From Trametopsis cervina (Eukaryota; Basidiomycota; Agaricomycetes; Polyporales; Irpicaceae): a DNA stretch of 64,000 bases. The position numbers and the translations under genes were made by a program. Each line of letters starts with the position of its first letter. Position 1 is the stretch's first letter. The notes beneath the pieces were generated by a model. It searched no databases, had not been told where the DNA came from, and saw only the letters and a program-made list of their open reading frames with translations. The stretch covers positions 349,675-413,674 of the forward strand of contig MU278369.1 of assembly GCA_022385755.1 (NCBI GenBank), read 5' to 3'. Positions 35,728 through 47,321 of the stretch are shown here, piece by piece.

Positions 35728-37063
35728 GTTAGTTAAGGTACAAAAAGAGGCATATGATTTGTGTTTCAGTAAAATCATGCGAATTGAATATACTTGATCT
35801 GTATGTATTGGATAGTTCCGCCGTCTTAGTCCTTGTGGGATGTAGTGCTTTTCTGGCTGTCTTTGAGCGTGGTCGCTGGTTTTTGTGAGAAGTGACGGAG
35901 CTCTGAAAATACGGGTATGTTGTGACAGTACTCAGGAATGTACGTGACTGATGTCTGAGCTTACATATACGAAAGAGCATATTACAAGCATTAGAGTTCT
36001 TTGAGAGATAAACAAGATTATGGGGATTGCCTCCTTCGTCCAACAGCCCGTGGCCCCGTGGATGCAATAGGACGTTGTCCCTTTGCTACCTGGGCATACC
36101 GTGTGATCACATTGCCTGCCGCTATCAGCTGCCCAGCATGCGCTCCCACGGGAAAAGGCTGCGGAACATAAATTGGATGATAGAAGGCCAGTAGAAGGCC
36201 GTACTCAATGACTAGCCATCTGCTCGTGCCCAATGAATTCTGTCGGCCGGCAGATTGTGATCTCAGAGCATTCTTTCGGAGCCGTGTGCAATCGGTTTCC
36301 CCAGAACGAATGACTAAGTGGGAACATAGGCGGCCGGGCTGTCTAATAGATAAGGAATGTGGAAGATAGGATGTGAATGCTGGCTCACTTCGTGCATGCA
36401 TTTGTTATCGAGCTTGAGTGCTACTGGGGGTAAGGAGCGCTAACTTAAAGTAGCATCAATTAAAACACGAGGCCGAACTCACTGTGTACGCGTCACCTGC
36501 TGCGTGTAGCATGTCGGGACCTTGCTATTCTGTGGGAGGACATAAGTTCAACAGGGTCTTTCTCTGGACTTATGCCTTTGCTTGGAAGAACTATAAAACG
36601 CCCTGACAGATTGTAATTTTATATGCGAGATATTGAATATAGCATTCCTGTGAGGTGAGTCGAGAGACGCAAGATTGGCCTGGTGAAGTTCAACGGAATG
36701 ATGTGTTGCTGAGAAGCCGATGCTTGGTGGCGTGGGTATCTTACGGGATGTGGTATACGGCGCCTGACTCACACGTGTAACGCCATCATCGACGCCACTG
36801 GTTGTTTGAAGTTCGGAGTTGAACTGAAGATCTTCACAACCCACATTCAGAGGCTCGGATACACAGGCAACGTTCAATCGGATCAGGAACCCTCTACTAT
36901 CGCGGGTCTTTGCCTCGGCCCACATCCCACGGTCATGCATCCGCGTCTGTACGGCCTTGTGCCGGGACATCCAGCAGCGACGCTTACTACGCCTCTCATC
37001 CCGACTACACACATCCCACCGTGTTACCTCACCACCTGATCAACGCAGAGCTTACCTCCCACA
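35728..37063. other. Intergenic region, promoter of STAND gene 1
   Basis: Low-complexity frames only. The right-hand part (about 36,690-37,063) is related to the promoter blocks of copies 2 and 3. It carries a CACGTG at 36,772 and CGCCATCATCGACGCC just after it. No RNA gene is seen. Confidence 0.45.
36772..36777. promoter_or_regulatory. CACGTG box, promoter of STAND gene 1
   Basis: The palindrome CACGTG lies 287 bp before the start codon. The same hexamer sits at a similar place before both paralogs, with a CCATCAT block after it. It could bind a bHLH or bZIP-type activator; the factor is not known. Confidence 0.5.
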
Positions 37064-40000
37064 ATGACAGAATCTACACCGTCTAACGATAGTACGCTGC
37101 GTTATATCACAGTCTCAGGTGAGCAGGGCCTTAGCAATCTCGACCTTCACTGTTCACCTCGTTGTCGATAGATATTCAATGCAACAACCTTCCCGGCCGA
37201 CTTCGTAGCTATGCAGTTTCAGTTACGGTGGATCAGAACGAGAATAGGACAGAGTCGATACGTGCGCAGAGTCCAGCATGGACTGAACAGTTCCCATAGT
37301 GAGCGATTTCTCGCCGGCCTTGGACATTCTCCCCTGAATCTTTATTTCAGTGCTGTAACCAAAACCTCGTCCCTTACCCTCACTGTCTGGAGGCGCCGGA
37401 TGCTTCTAGGTGATAAATCAATCGGCCGTATTTACATCAACGTGGGCGAGATATTGGACAAGAGCGTTGGCCCAAGTCAGGGTGACTCAATCGTACTGTC
37501 GTATTCTCCGAACCTATATACTGACGCACGTAAACCTTAGATATTACACAAGAGTTGATTCCGCCACGACAAATCGATGGCAGAACACGGCTCGTGCCAG
37601 CAGCGACTATACATCTCAAAATCACCGAACGGACTGCAATGCAAATTGTTCGTCAAGTCGTATCCGACGCAAGCAATTCTGTTGATCACCTGAGATTAGC
37701 GCCCGCACTGGTGCAGACTGTGTTTGGGGGTGCGGATGGTGCGGATGGTGCGGATGGTGCGGGCAGTATTTCTTACACATCACAAGAAGATCCCATTACA
37801 TGGAAGCCTGTACTCGACAGTGTCAAGGGATTTGCTAGCCTGGTCAAGGACATATCTCAAGTGCGTTTTTGATGTACCCTGCAATTTCGACAGTCTGATA
37901 ACATTCTGTATCAGATTCATCCTTACGCTCATGCTGCCTTCAAGGTCCTTTCTGTGGTGCCAATGGTAAGGGCGCTATGATATTGTGATAGGCAGCTGAT
38001 TTTAATGGGAGAGCAGGTGATCAACGACCAGCTCAAAACAGATCAACAGCTCAGAGGTCTCATCTCTGCTATGAAACAGGCGTATGAATTTGTGGAGAAG
38101 GCGGCTCCTTTGGAGCACATTAAGCTCCATGTCGATTTTTTCCAGAAAATGGCCCATGCCACGTTCGAGTGCGGGAACTTTATCAGGGAGTACGTCATGA
38201 ATGAGAGTTTCGGTGAGCTAATCTCAGCGTCGGAGATGCGTGAATGAACCTACTCACTCATTTCAAATTTCATCACAGTCGCACGCGCTATTAAGGGTAT
38301 TGTCTCCAAAGGAGCGAGAGATCACATTGCGAATCACATGCAGACCTTACGCTCGCTTATGGAGCAGTTCAAAGAGGATGCGGTAATTAACACGGAAATC
38401 TCGGTAGTACGCACCTTGGAGATGACAGAGTCAATCATCGGGGCAGTGGATGGTCTCAGTGAGTTCATTGATTTCAATGATTATTCTGTCCATTGTATGA
38501 TTCTCATCATTGCTCAGCGGCAAAGAGTTACCTGGATGACATGCGCTACGCCGACGGCGCAGGGTGTGTTCCCGAAAAGAGGTGTTTGGAAGGCACCCGT
38601 CGTCACCTCCTTGATTCCATCACGGAGAGGCTACATGGCGGAATAGCTGGGGAAGGCCAATCCTCCGAACGTATTCTGCTCCTTACCGGCGTCGCTGGGT
38701 CCGGGAAGTCAGCGGTCGCGCACGAGGTTGCGTACTACTTCAAGTCCCTGCATAGACTCGGAGCATCATTTTGCTTTAGCGCATCGTATCAAACGGAGCG
38801 GTCGGTGGATCGTTTTTTCAGTACAATCGCACGGGGTTTCGCGGAGATCGATGATGGATGGAAGAATGCGCTTGTCGATATCATCAAGTCCGACAAGGAG
38901 CTACGTACTACGCGCTCGCCACGACAACAGCTGGAAGAGTTCATCCTAAAGCCGGCTCAGAAGCTACAATTCTTTGGGCCGATTATTGTTGTTGTCGATG
39001 CACTGGATGAAGTTGCGATCGAAGATCGTAATCTCTTGCTCGAATGTCTCAGTCGACTAGCCTCGGACACCACACTACCTGACAATATTCGCTTTTTCAT
39101 CACTTCTCGCTCAGAACCCGCCATCTTTAACGCGCTCTACGGGAGGCCCCATATTCACCACATGGACATCATCTCCGCAGATGCTTCAGATGACATTGAC
39201 ATTCACCGTTTTATCGAGCACAAACTCGTCAACGCACTCTCTGACGCTGAAGACGACATCATTCGGGACCATTGGGTGCCTAGCTTGGTTGAACAAGCGG
39301 AGAAGTCTTTCCAATGGGCATATACTGCCTGCGAGTTCATCAAGAATGACAGCCCTGGCCTCTCGGTGCAACAGCGGTTTCTCATGCTCAAAAATCGCGA
39401 ATATCGCGGGCTCGAGTCACTATACGAAGCAATCTTGAACAGGATCATTACCACTGGCAATATATTGAAGCAAGAAGTATTTGAGGGAGAGATACGAGAA
39501 AAACTACGTACAGTCCTGGGGACCCTTGTCACGGCGTATGAGCCCCTTCCTTGGACCACATGGGTGGACCTGCTCGGCGGCGATAGCGAAGGTGTGAGGA
39601 CCGCAGGCAGTGTATTACCCTACCTCGCACCCTTATTCCGTGGGGTATCCATTGCCGACAGGGAAAACAATCGCCCAGTACAGCCCGCGCACACCTCGCT
39701 GCTAGAGTATCTGACTCAAGGCGGCAACGAGCAATTTAGGGTGGACACCTTGGCCTCCCATGTTAAACTCGTCAACGCATGTTTGCGGACCATGGACGCA
39801 CAGCTTTGTTTCAACATTTGTGGCCTGGAAACGTCATATCGCGCAAATAAGGATGTGCCAGACCTTGCCTGCAGGATACGGCAGAACATATCTCCTGCGT
39901 TGATGTACGCCTGCCGGTTCTGGAACGCTCATCTGACTACTGGCCAACACTGGCAATATTCACTTGACATACTGCTGCCATTCCTACAAACGAAGCTACT

Positions 40001-42674
40001 TTTCTGGCTTGAGGTGATGGCTCTTCTTGGAATGGTTGTTTCGGCATCTATCGGGATTAAGGAAGTTAGCAAAAGGATCCAGGTGAGCGTGTTATCGTTT
40101 GAGTGCATGAAGCGGACGTCTTACAGCAATCACATACACCTAGGCCTCGGGTTCGCAAAAACACCCGCAGCTGGAGAAGATGCTTAACGATGTCGACCAG
40201 TTTGTGTCCATGTGTGGTGCTGCGATTGCTTTCTCCACGCCTCATCTATACCTCTCCGCTTTGGCATACGTCCCTCAAACATCATTCATACATCGCTATT
40301 CCGATGTTTACGCTGGCGGGATTCATGTTTTCAATAAAGAAGACGTACGGTGGCCCGAGTGCATCCTTTGCACTGTTACACCTAGTTCTATAAATGGCGT
40401 AGCCGTCTCACCGAATGGTCACATCCTCGCGACGGCCCACGATGATGGCACAATTCGAATTTGGAATACCGTGACTGGAGAACATGTGGGGAAGCCGCTC
40501 TTGGGCCATACAGGGTCAGTCTGCTCGATTTCATTCTCGCCGGACTGCAAGACCGTCGCCACAGGGTCACATGACAAGACCGTTCGCCTCTGGAGCGTAA
40601 CCACCGGGGAGCAGATAGCCGACGCTCTTCGCGGTCATACAGGCAGTGTTCGATCAGTGTCGTTTTCCCCGGACGGACTGACACTGGTGTCAGGGTCAGA
40701 CGACAAGACAATCCGCCGATGGAAGGTGGCGAGCAGAGAGCCCGCGGGTGAACCTCTAGTTGGCCATACTGGCTGGGTCACGTCAGTTACTTTCTCACCA
40801 TCTGGAAAAACGATTGCCTCTGGATCGCGTGATAGGACCCTCCGTGTCTGGAATGCGGAAACCGGGGAGCTCATGTATCCACCTCTGGAAGGCCACAGAG
40901 GCCATATTACCTCAGTCGTATTCTCGACAGATGGCCGGACGCTCGCCTCTGGCGCGCAAGACAAGGCGGTCCGACTGTGGGATGTGGCGACCGGGACGCC
41001 GAAGGGGGAACCCCTTGTAGGTCACACAGGCTGGGTCACATCGGTTGCGTTCTCCCCCGATGGGCGAACGGTTGCATCGGGCTCGAAGGACTTAACTATA
41101 CGGCTATGGATGATGGACACCGAGCGAGCAGTCGGTGATCCACTCAGGGGACACTCCGGGCGACCAGTCGGCGATCCGCTCAGAGGACATTCCGGCCCAA
41201 TTTACTCAATTGCCTTTTCGTCAAACAAACAGACTTTAGTCTCAGTCTCATCAGATTCGACTATCCGGGTGTGGAAAATAGAGACCGTGGAAGCAGAACG
41301 CGTTGTCATTACTGGCCATACCGATTCTATCAACGCCGTAGCAGTATCGCCGGATAACAGGATCGCTGCATCTGGGTCGATAGATGGCACAGTCCGCTTG
41401 TGGGACGTCGGTACTGGGTGGCCTATGGGTGAGCTACTCCACGGCCGTACAAACGGGGTGACGTCGGTGGCGTTCTCTCCAGACGGAGGGACTATAGCGT
41501 CGGGCTCATGGGACCGGAAGATTCGGCTGTGGGATGTACAGATGGGACAGCTCGTACGCGAATTCTCCGTGCGCCGCTATGACTATGTCAACTCGGTAGC
41601 CTTTTCGCCGGATGGCAAGATCGTTGCCTCGGATTCCCATAACAAGGAGATCGGGCTGTGGAGTGCAACAACAGGCGAGCAGTTAGGGGAATCCATAACC
41701 GGGCACGCCAATGCGGTGACATCCATTGCCTTCTCGCCTGATGGCCACTTTCTTGCCTCTGGATCAGCCGACAAAATGATCATGCTTTGGAACGTTAGGA
41801 CGAGAGCGCGCATCGGAGAGCCTCTCTGCGGACACGGAGATCATGTTCTCTCAGTTGCCTTCTCACCGGACGCCAGAATCATTGCGTCAGGCTCGAACGA
41901 CACTACAATTCAACTCTGGGATTCGAGGACACAGGCGCCGATCGGCGAAGCTATCAGAGGCCACGGTGGTTCAGTTACGTCCGTCGCCTTCTCACCAAAC
42001 GGAAAGACCATTGTCTCAAGCTCCAGCGACGCCACGATCTGCGTGTGGGATATTGGAAGTCATTTACTTGTCGGAGGCCCTCTCAGGGGACACACCCATA
42101 AGATCAACTCTGTCGCCTTTTCGCCAGATGGCACACTTATTCTGTCGGGTTCAGATGACCGTACGATTCGGCTGTGGAGTGTTCCTGTCGTCGACTCTTC
42201 TCCCCTCGCTGGCCCCTTGACTCACGCAACATCCTTCCGGCTTTCTTATCCGTTGGAGAACGTACCAGCACTCTCCTATGGACCTAGCAATATGAGCGCG
42301 ACCTCAAATAGCCCATCCGTCACTGCGGTTGTCTGTGGTAATGGTATGCTCTTCCACATGTTTGTCTAGCATCCCTTGCTAACCACACTTCCCGCTCACC
42401 TTTGACGGTCTTATATCTGCTAGAATATCCACCTAGTATCACGGCCGAATCTCGGGAGGTCACATACACTGACTCATCGCTGATCGACTCTGCCAGTGGG
42501 TATGTGCTCGGGCCACAGAATGAACTCCTCTTCTGGGTCCCTCCGGACTATCGTGCAAATCTGTGGAGACCCGGAAATAGATGGGTCAACGGCGAACGTT
42601 CTCTCCATCTCGACCTATCTTGCTTCAAACACGGAGAGGGATGGGTGCAGTGTGTCGGTGCGAGCGCAGGATAG
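37064..42674 (+). CDS. NLR-like STAND NTPase (C2-Goodbye-NACHT-WD40), copy 1
   Basis: A fungal innate-immune-type receptor architecture of roughly 1,600 residues. The first small exon (37064-37118) is spliced to DIQCNNLPGRLRSYAVSVTV, the start of a C2-like sandwich, with SSLTLTVWRRRMLLGDKSIG. A helical region follows with LDSVKGFASLVKDI and VINDQLKTDQQLRGLISAMK, close to fungal Goodbye-like N-terminal domains. The NACHT core has Walker A LLTGVAGSGKSAVAHE (about 38,690), Walker B IIVVVDALDEVA (about 38,990) and a sensor-like RFFITSRSEPAIF. The long exon then codes for 14 WD40 repeats (40,385-42,190), most with SVAFSPDG..IASGS and RLW. The last exon (about 42,421-42,674) gives LLFWVPPDYRANLWRPGNRW, a tail seen in many such proteins. 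Fourteen repeats would form two seven-bladed propellers. The ligand is unknown. Exon ends are read by eye. Confidence 0.9.
37727..37759. repeat. 9 bp tandem repeat GGTGCGGAT
   Basis: Three full units plus a part unit, in frame, coding for Gly-Ala-Asp repeats in the linker before the Goodbye-like region of copy 1. The same place in copy 2 reads Gly-Asp-Thr-Glu-Gly-Thr and is not repeated, so it is a recent expansion. Confidence 0.8.
41129..41199. repeat. 36 bp in-frame tandem duplication in the WD40 array
   Basis: A 36 bp unit starting CAGTCGG repeats at 41,129 and 41,165 with a few mismatches. It adds 12 residues (VGDPLRGHSGRP twice) between repeats 6 and 7 of copy 1. Copy 2 has one unit here. 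The extra loop would bulge between two blades. Confidence 0.85.
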
Positions 42675-43539
42675 AGGACTTCACCTATATATATATATCA
42701 CTGATATGCCACATCGCGTACGTATTGCTTGTGTTGCTTCGCTGTGATCCCGCCACTCCGGGAATGAGAGTCACGTTATCGATATTGCTATATGCACGAA
42801 GACCGAGCGGGATGGGTAGGGGAGCCCGTTGCTCATAGGAGCTATTATGATCGAGTTGATCATACAATGGTGACACACCAGAGACAGAATACGCCGGTAT
42901 TTCCGGTCCCGCGATACGACGACTATACAGCGCACGGACCTAACACAACCTACAACAGAGCCGAACAAATAATTCAATCGCCACTCACCTCACATCCCCC
43001 ACTGACGGTTGTCGTGCCTCAGAGTAGCACATAAAAAGCTTGAAACTGCATGCACGGAAGAAGGATAACAGACCACACGAACGCGGCCTGCCGACGGTAT
43101 GTGCATGCGAACTGGATCGTGCACAATGGGTCGGGCGATGAAGATCAATGAGGGACGGTTCAAGCGTTGGTCAGAAGTCACAGAGATCATGCTGACACGT
43201 CCAATCACCGTGCGTCTTAGGATTGTTTGCGCCCTTGCTGACGGGTGACAAAAGTGATGCGCGATTGCGTGAGGCACGATGAAGGTGAGTACTTAAGTTA
43301 AGATTCGGATCAGGTGCGTTGACGATGGTTGAGATACTGCGCCAATAACGAGGCGAGCGTAGGACTTTTATAACAAATAGTCAGCTCTCAATGTCATCGA
43401 GCATTAACAATAAATGAATATAAAGCAGCTCCGCTCCTCACGGGGATAAGACGATGCTGCGGGATGGCGACGCTGCCTGGCGTGGTGGGTATGATTTAGT
43501 GCAGTGATGCCTAGCAGTGTCGAACGTCAGAGAATTACC
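42675..43539. other. Spacer after copy 1, left part
   Basis: Its part from about 42,930 to 43,310 is duplicated at 54,725-55,130, with close to 80% identity by eye. A dinucleotide TA run lies at 42,686-42,698. No gene is supported. Confidence 0.55.
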
Positions 43540-44233
43540 TTTGGACTGCCACTACGACGATGAACTCACCTGCGACCCCTGTCATAGCGAGCGAGCCATC
43601 AGAGTAGAAACGTAATGGTACGCTGCCTTCGAGATGTTGCACCGCAGACGGCGAGGGCGTTGAGTGCTGGGGAATTATTCTGAGTCATTTTGATGCACGA
43701 AGAAGTATGCCGCGTACTTACCTATTGTCGTGTGGGAAAGTACGATATAATCCGGTAGCCTGTCGTCGCCCTTCGGGCGAAGACTGCCACCTATCATGGC
43801 TCTTACGGAGGGAATCCTTGCTTTTTTCCACGGAGACGGCGTTGAGAACGCGGCTTACGGCTTGTATAGAGAGGAGTGGACGGTGGGAGACTGAGAAAAC
43901 TGCCCTATCGTCCTACCACACCGATCGAGACACACGATAAGACGGGCCCGTCTCGCATTGAGATGATATATAGGTTGTGGAAGGGTTGTGGGGATTACGT
44001 GCAAGACATTCGAGGTCCTTGTGTAACGTGAATTGAAGAACCAAGCAACGCAATCTTGTAGCGCAGCGGAGTGGAGTGATTTGAGAAACGTATGCGTACG
44101 GGTGAGATGTGTACGTGTGGCTTTCAGTGCTCTGGTATCCCACTCACGTAGTTGAGTCAACTCAGAAAGGTCAGCGGAGTCACTCGCATCGGGTCAGAAT
44201 GGGGGTCGAATGTGCAGTGTTGATTGAGCCATG
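43540..44233 (-). pseudogene. Decayed minus-strand gene, copy in first spacer
   Basis: The start MAQSTLHIRPPF is followed at once by a stop (TGA), where the copy at 58,4xx-59,071 has GGA (FGPDAS). Further on, DSADLSELTQLREWDTRALK matches the other copy. The later part (QITPLRCATRLRCLVLQFTL and LHKDLECLARNPHN) is shifted in frame against it and has another in-frame stop after RSVW. A last block reading HLEGSVPLRFYSDGSLAMTG is followed by a GTGAGT donor. I do not recognise the family. The stop and the shifts make it a pseudogene. Confidence 0.6.
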
Positions 44234-44325
44234 ATCCCCGTATTCACAGGTAGGGCAGTCACTTGGTTCGAGGCGAGGGAACGCGGGGCATGTTCAAAAT
44301 GGGTACTTGAGATTGTTTACGAACA

Positions 44326-44940
44326 TTGGCGATATACGGCCGCGCATATGCATTTGGACTACACATCGTGGTTTACACTGCTACGTTGGGGGCTTGTGTC
44401 AGTACTGCGGAATCAGACGAACGGAAGCACGACACACGTAGATACCCAGACAGTGAGTGTCCACGCGACCTGGGCTCACCTGTTCGTTCTGCATCTCACG
44501 CCCTGATATCCTTCAATCCACTCGTCCGATTCCCTCGCCGACGGACGGCCTATTACAGCGCAGCCTCAAGAGAGCTCGACTATTGCGTGCCATCTGCAAA
44601 TTTAGTGTGCTTGAAGTTATTCGTAGGCGGCTTGTGCTTGCCGAGTGCAGCGACGATTTGCAGGTGGCATGCAGGGGACCTATCACCGCCCGGCGACGTA
44701 TGTGAGTCATTTCAGTGTGTTCGCGGGGTCATTCTAGGGCGCGTTGATGATGCAGTTGCTTATCGGAGTGTGTATGAATCAGCCAATGATGCTCTACCTG
44801 AATATCATCGTCATCTGAGCGGGCTGGTAAGTGTGAATCATGACTGCTCGCACTCACCAGATTGCGAGAGAGCGAAAATCCATACATCTCATACAATAGC
44901 CCTTGAGATTGAAGCGTTGACTAGAAGCGTTGGAGAGTAG
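44326..44940 (+). CDS. Duplicated unrecognised open frame, copy 1
   Basis: A 204-codon plus-strand frame, of which the last 110 codons look most coding-like (VILGRVDDAVAYRSVYESAN, then EYHRHLSGL next to a GTAAGT donor). The copy at 59,441-59,746 is about 90% alike but is split by stops upstream, and its donor reads GTAAAT. The function is unknown. It may be an exon of a lost gene that was carried along by the duplication. The start codon is not reliable. Confidence 0.3.
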   Translation: MAIYGRAYAFGLHIVVYTATLGACVSTAESDERKHDTRRYPDSECPRDLGSPVRSASHALISFNPLVRFPRRRTAYYSAASRELDYCVPSANLVCLKLFVGGLCLPSAATICRWHAGDLSPPGDVCESFQCVRGVILGRVDDAVAYRSVYESANDALPEYHRHLSGLVSVNHDCSHSPDCERAKIHTSHTIALEIEALTRSVGE

Positions 44941-47025
44941 AGGCCCGAGACGTTTCCGATATGGGGAACGCGACTAAGGGTGCATTGCGATTGAATGTTG
45001 ACCATGATGTGATCCTTGGCAAAGAGATGAGGAGGGGGTGCTTGTATTCGTCCGAGTACCAAGCAGAAGACGCTGCATATGTAGTATTGTGGTTGGCAGG
45101 GCAAGCTTGGAAGGAAAGTGCTGGGTCGTTTGTGTCTGTCAGGTCGTCAGTATGTGCGCAGGTGCAGATGGAGAGGGCCCATGACGCACCATGCAGTGCC
45201 TCATCCGTTCGTTGGCGTTGGCCGCGTCTGCATCAAGTCCGCCGCAACGGTTTGCGCACAACCAATCCGTCCTGGGTGGGTGTAGCGTGCCTTGGTCGCC
45301 ACAATGAGAGCGGGTTCCGAGTGATCGCGGGTGGGCGTCAGTGAGACTTCTCTCGCGAGTGCGCCACTGACGTCTCTTCGTCTTCGCATTCCAATCGTCG
45401 ACAGAGGCCGCCATCGTCCGCTCTCCTCGATCCCATCTATACGAACTCGCGACTCACCGTCCACTTCGCTCGATCTCATGCGAGTGGCGCACGCTGGCTG
45501 GGCGATACAAGATCTGTTGGAGCGCAGGATTGGGGCGGGGCAACTCAGAGGTACGTCCTGCCATCCTTCTAGAATTCATGACCGCCTCACAAGTCGAATA
45601 TCCCAACGTCAACCCGCCCGGATAACGTGGGCCTTTTTTGACACGATTTAGATCATGGGTCAACGCGCGGAGGCTGCATCCGTTGCTCCATTCCCTCGCC
45701 CGTCCGCCGCCTCTGAGGACGGGTGCCGTTATCATCGTGGGCATCGCCTCCGCAACACCATAGGGTATGGGACGTGTCTACTTTATACGGGTGGGTGCAG
45801 ATATTGTAACAGGCTATTTATGGTCGGTTCACCGCCTTTGGCTCGTGACACGCAGAACAGATCTACGGCCTCCGGGAATAGAACAGAGCGACCTTCTGTG
45901 GTGCTCCCAGTCAGCGTCGCCCTCATTCGGCTCACCTTCAACAACCGCAATCAGCCTCCCAGTGATCTCGCAAATGGATTCGACTCGCGATACGGCTCCT
46001 TGCGTGAGGTTGGAATGCTGATACATGGATGCGGGGCGGGTGCTACTCTCAGGTACGTCCAAGTCTCTCGGGCTGAGCTCTATGCACTGATCATGGTTTT
46101 CTGCCGCGTTTACCAGTGTAGCTGTGCGTGAGGTGTGACGGGCAGAATGTGCATCGTCTCCGTGCTGAATTTTCGACGCGGAGGACAGCCTCACAAAATT
46201 GTCAGTCTGGTTCGGCGTGCTCAACCTTCGGAGCTCAGTCCCTTCTCGCCTTTGTACGCTTGTCGAAAATACCTAGTGACGAGCAGAGCCTCGCACTCGC
46301 CATCATCCTCGCCGAAAGCCCCACCTTATCTGAATGGAGCGGCCCTCAAGTTGGCCAACCCCAAGTCGCGACGCGATAGGCATATATCGCTTGTAAGTCG
46401 ACGACCGGAAGCATGGTCCCTTACGGCGTGCGGTGAAACTGTTGTCAACTACGGCTCAAGAATTCAGGAAGGGTCCTACAACGTGGTGATCCCGAAGGAC
46501 AGCTGCCTCAGGTGTTGCTAGACGGGGATGCGTAGTATGAGCTTGCGCTTTCTCTGTAAGTAAGTGATACAAGACACGTTCTACGTGCCTCAGATTGCGC
46601 AATAGCTTGTCTAGCAAAGAAAAGCACGGACCATATAGAGATGTATATCCTAGAAACAGCGTCGACCAGGGCCAGCACCAGGTTGCTTGTGAACAAAATT
46701 TACGAACACATCACCGTGATAAGCCACATTTGTCGATGAACAGATCTATTTCAGGGAAATCGGGGGCGTTTTGAGGGATTCGTGTGGGCTGTTTGTGCGT
46801 GAGAGCTCCTAATGACACAAGTCATCGAGAAAAGAACTGCTGTACGGGCCGCTGCGTGTGGCGGACGGGGAGCTCATCTGAGACTTGAGTTTGTCGTGGG
46901 ACGTGCAGTCCCGCCACGACAGGAACTGGGGTAAAGAAAGAGACGATGTGAAAGGATCTGCGGCCGAGAAGCCGTTCCGTGGTGGCGTGCGACTGTGCTA
47001 CATATGGTATACGACACATGGCTCC
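44941..47025. other. Spacer after copy 1, right part
   Basis: Blocks here match the second spacer (44,240-45,560 with 59,080-60,385; 45,760-46,290 with 60,840-61,350; 46,470-46,610 with 62,965-63,190). A short inverted repeat GTCGTGG...CCACGAC lies at 46,893-46,920 and could form a hairpin. No intact gene is supported. Confidence 0.5.
45766..46130 (+). pseudogene. Possible relic of a C2-type first exon, copy 1
   Basis: The stretch GRVYFIRVGADIVTG (45,767) loosely echoes the strand YFVSILAAGDV in the C2 domain of copy 2. A matching stretch, YLLYVSVAIVAGC, lies in the other spacer near 60,860. Both are followed by diverged sequence, with frames that do not line up. The link to the STAND N-terminus is weak and based on a handful of residues. 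Confidence 0.25.
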
Positions 47026-47031
47026 CACGTG
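47026..47031. promoter_or_regulatory. CACGTG box, promoter of STAND gene 2
   Basis: It lies 296 bp before the start codon, in a block shared with copies 1 and 3: a GGTATACG-like element on the left and CCATCAT on the right. Confidence 0.5.
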
Positions 47032-47208
47032 CTTTACCGCCATCATACCGCCATCATCACCCGCCCTGCCACAGAACTGATGCGTCAACGATTCAAGAAT
47101 GGTAGTCCACCGCACACAGCTTCACCGACAAGGTTCAGTTGAACACGGCGCTTTGAAGCATTTCGGAACTGTCCAGGTCCATGCTCACATCCCCACGGTC
47201 ATGCCTTC

Positions 47209-47253
47209 TCATTTCCCACTTTCCCACCACGCTGTAAACACACGGCAGCGGAT
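47209..47253. repeat. Promoter segment inverted relative to copy 3
   Basis: About 45 bp (core CATTTCCCACTTTCCCACCA) is found in reverse complement at 63,713-63,757. The neighbouring parts of both promoters are in the same orientation. So one of the two was flipped after the duplication. Confidence 0.75.
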
Positions 47254-47321
47254 TTCGCTATCCCCCTAGCTACGGTCTGCGTGCGTGGCCCTCTTCAACA
47301 GGCCAAAGCCCGCCTCCGACA

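Noticed and set aside
40388..40964. Minus-strand frames across the WD40 arrays of both STAND genes
   Set aside because: They are regular antisense shadows of repeated SPDG/ASGS codons and repeat with the WD40 period.
42686..42700. TA dinucleotide run read as a promoter TATA box
   Set aside because: It lies directly after the stop of copy 1 and no gene starts downstream in a suitable place; simple low-complexity run.
44231..44506. Plus frame starting at the remnant's ATG antisense position
   Set aside because: Trp/His-rich, not kept in the duplicate spacer; considered chance.
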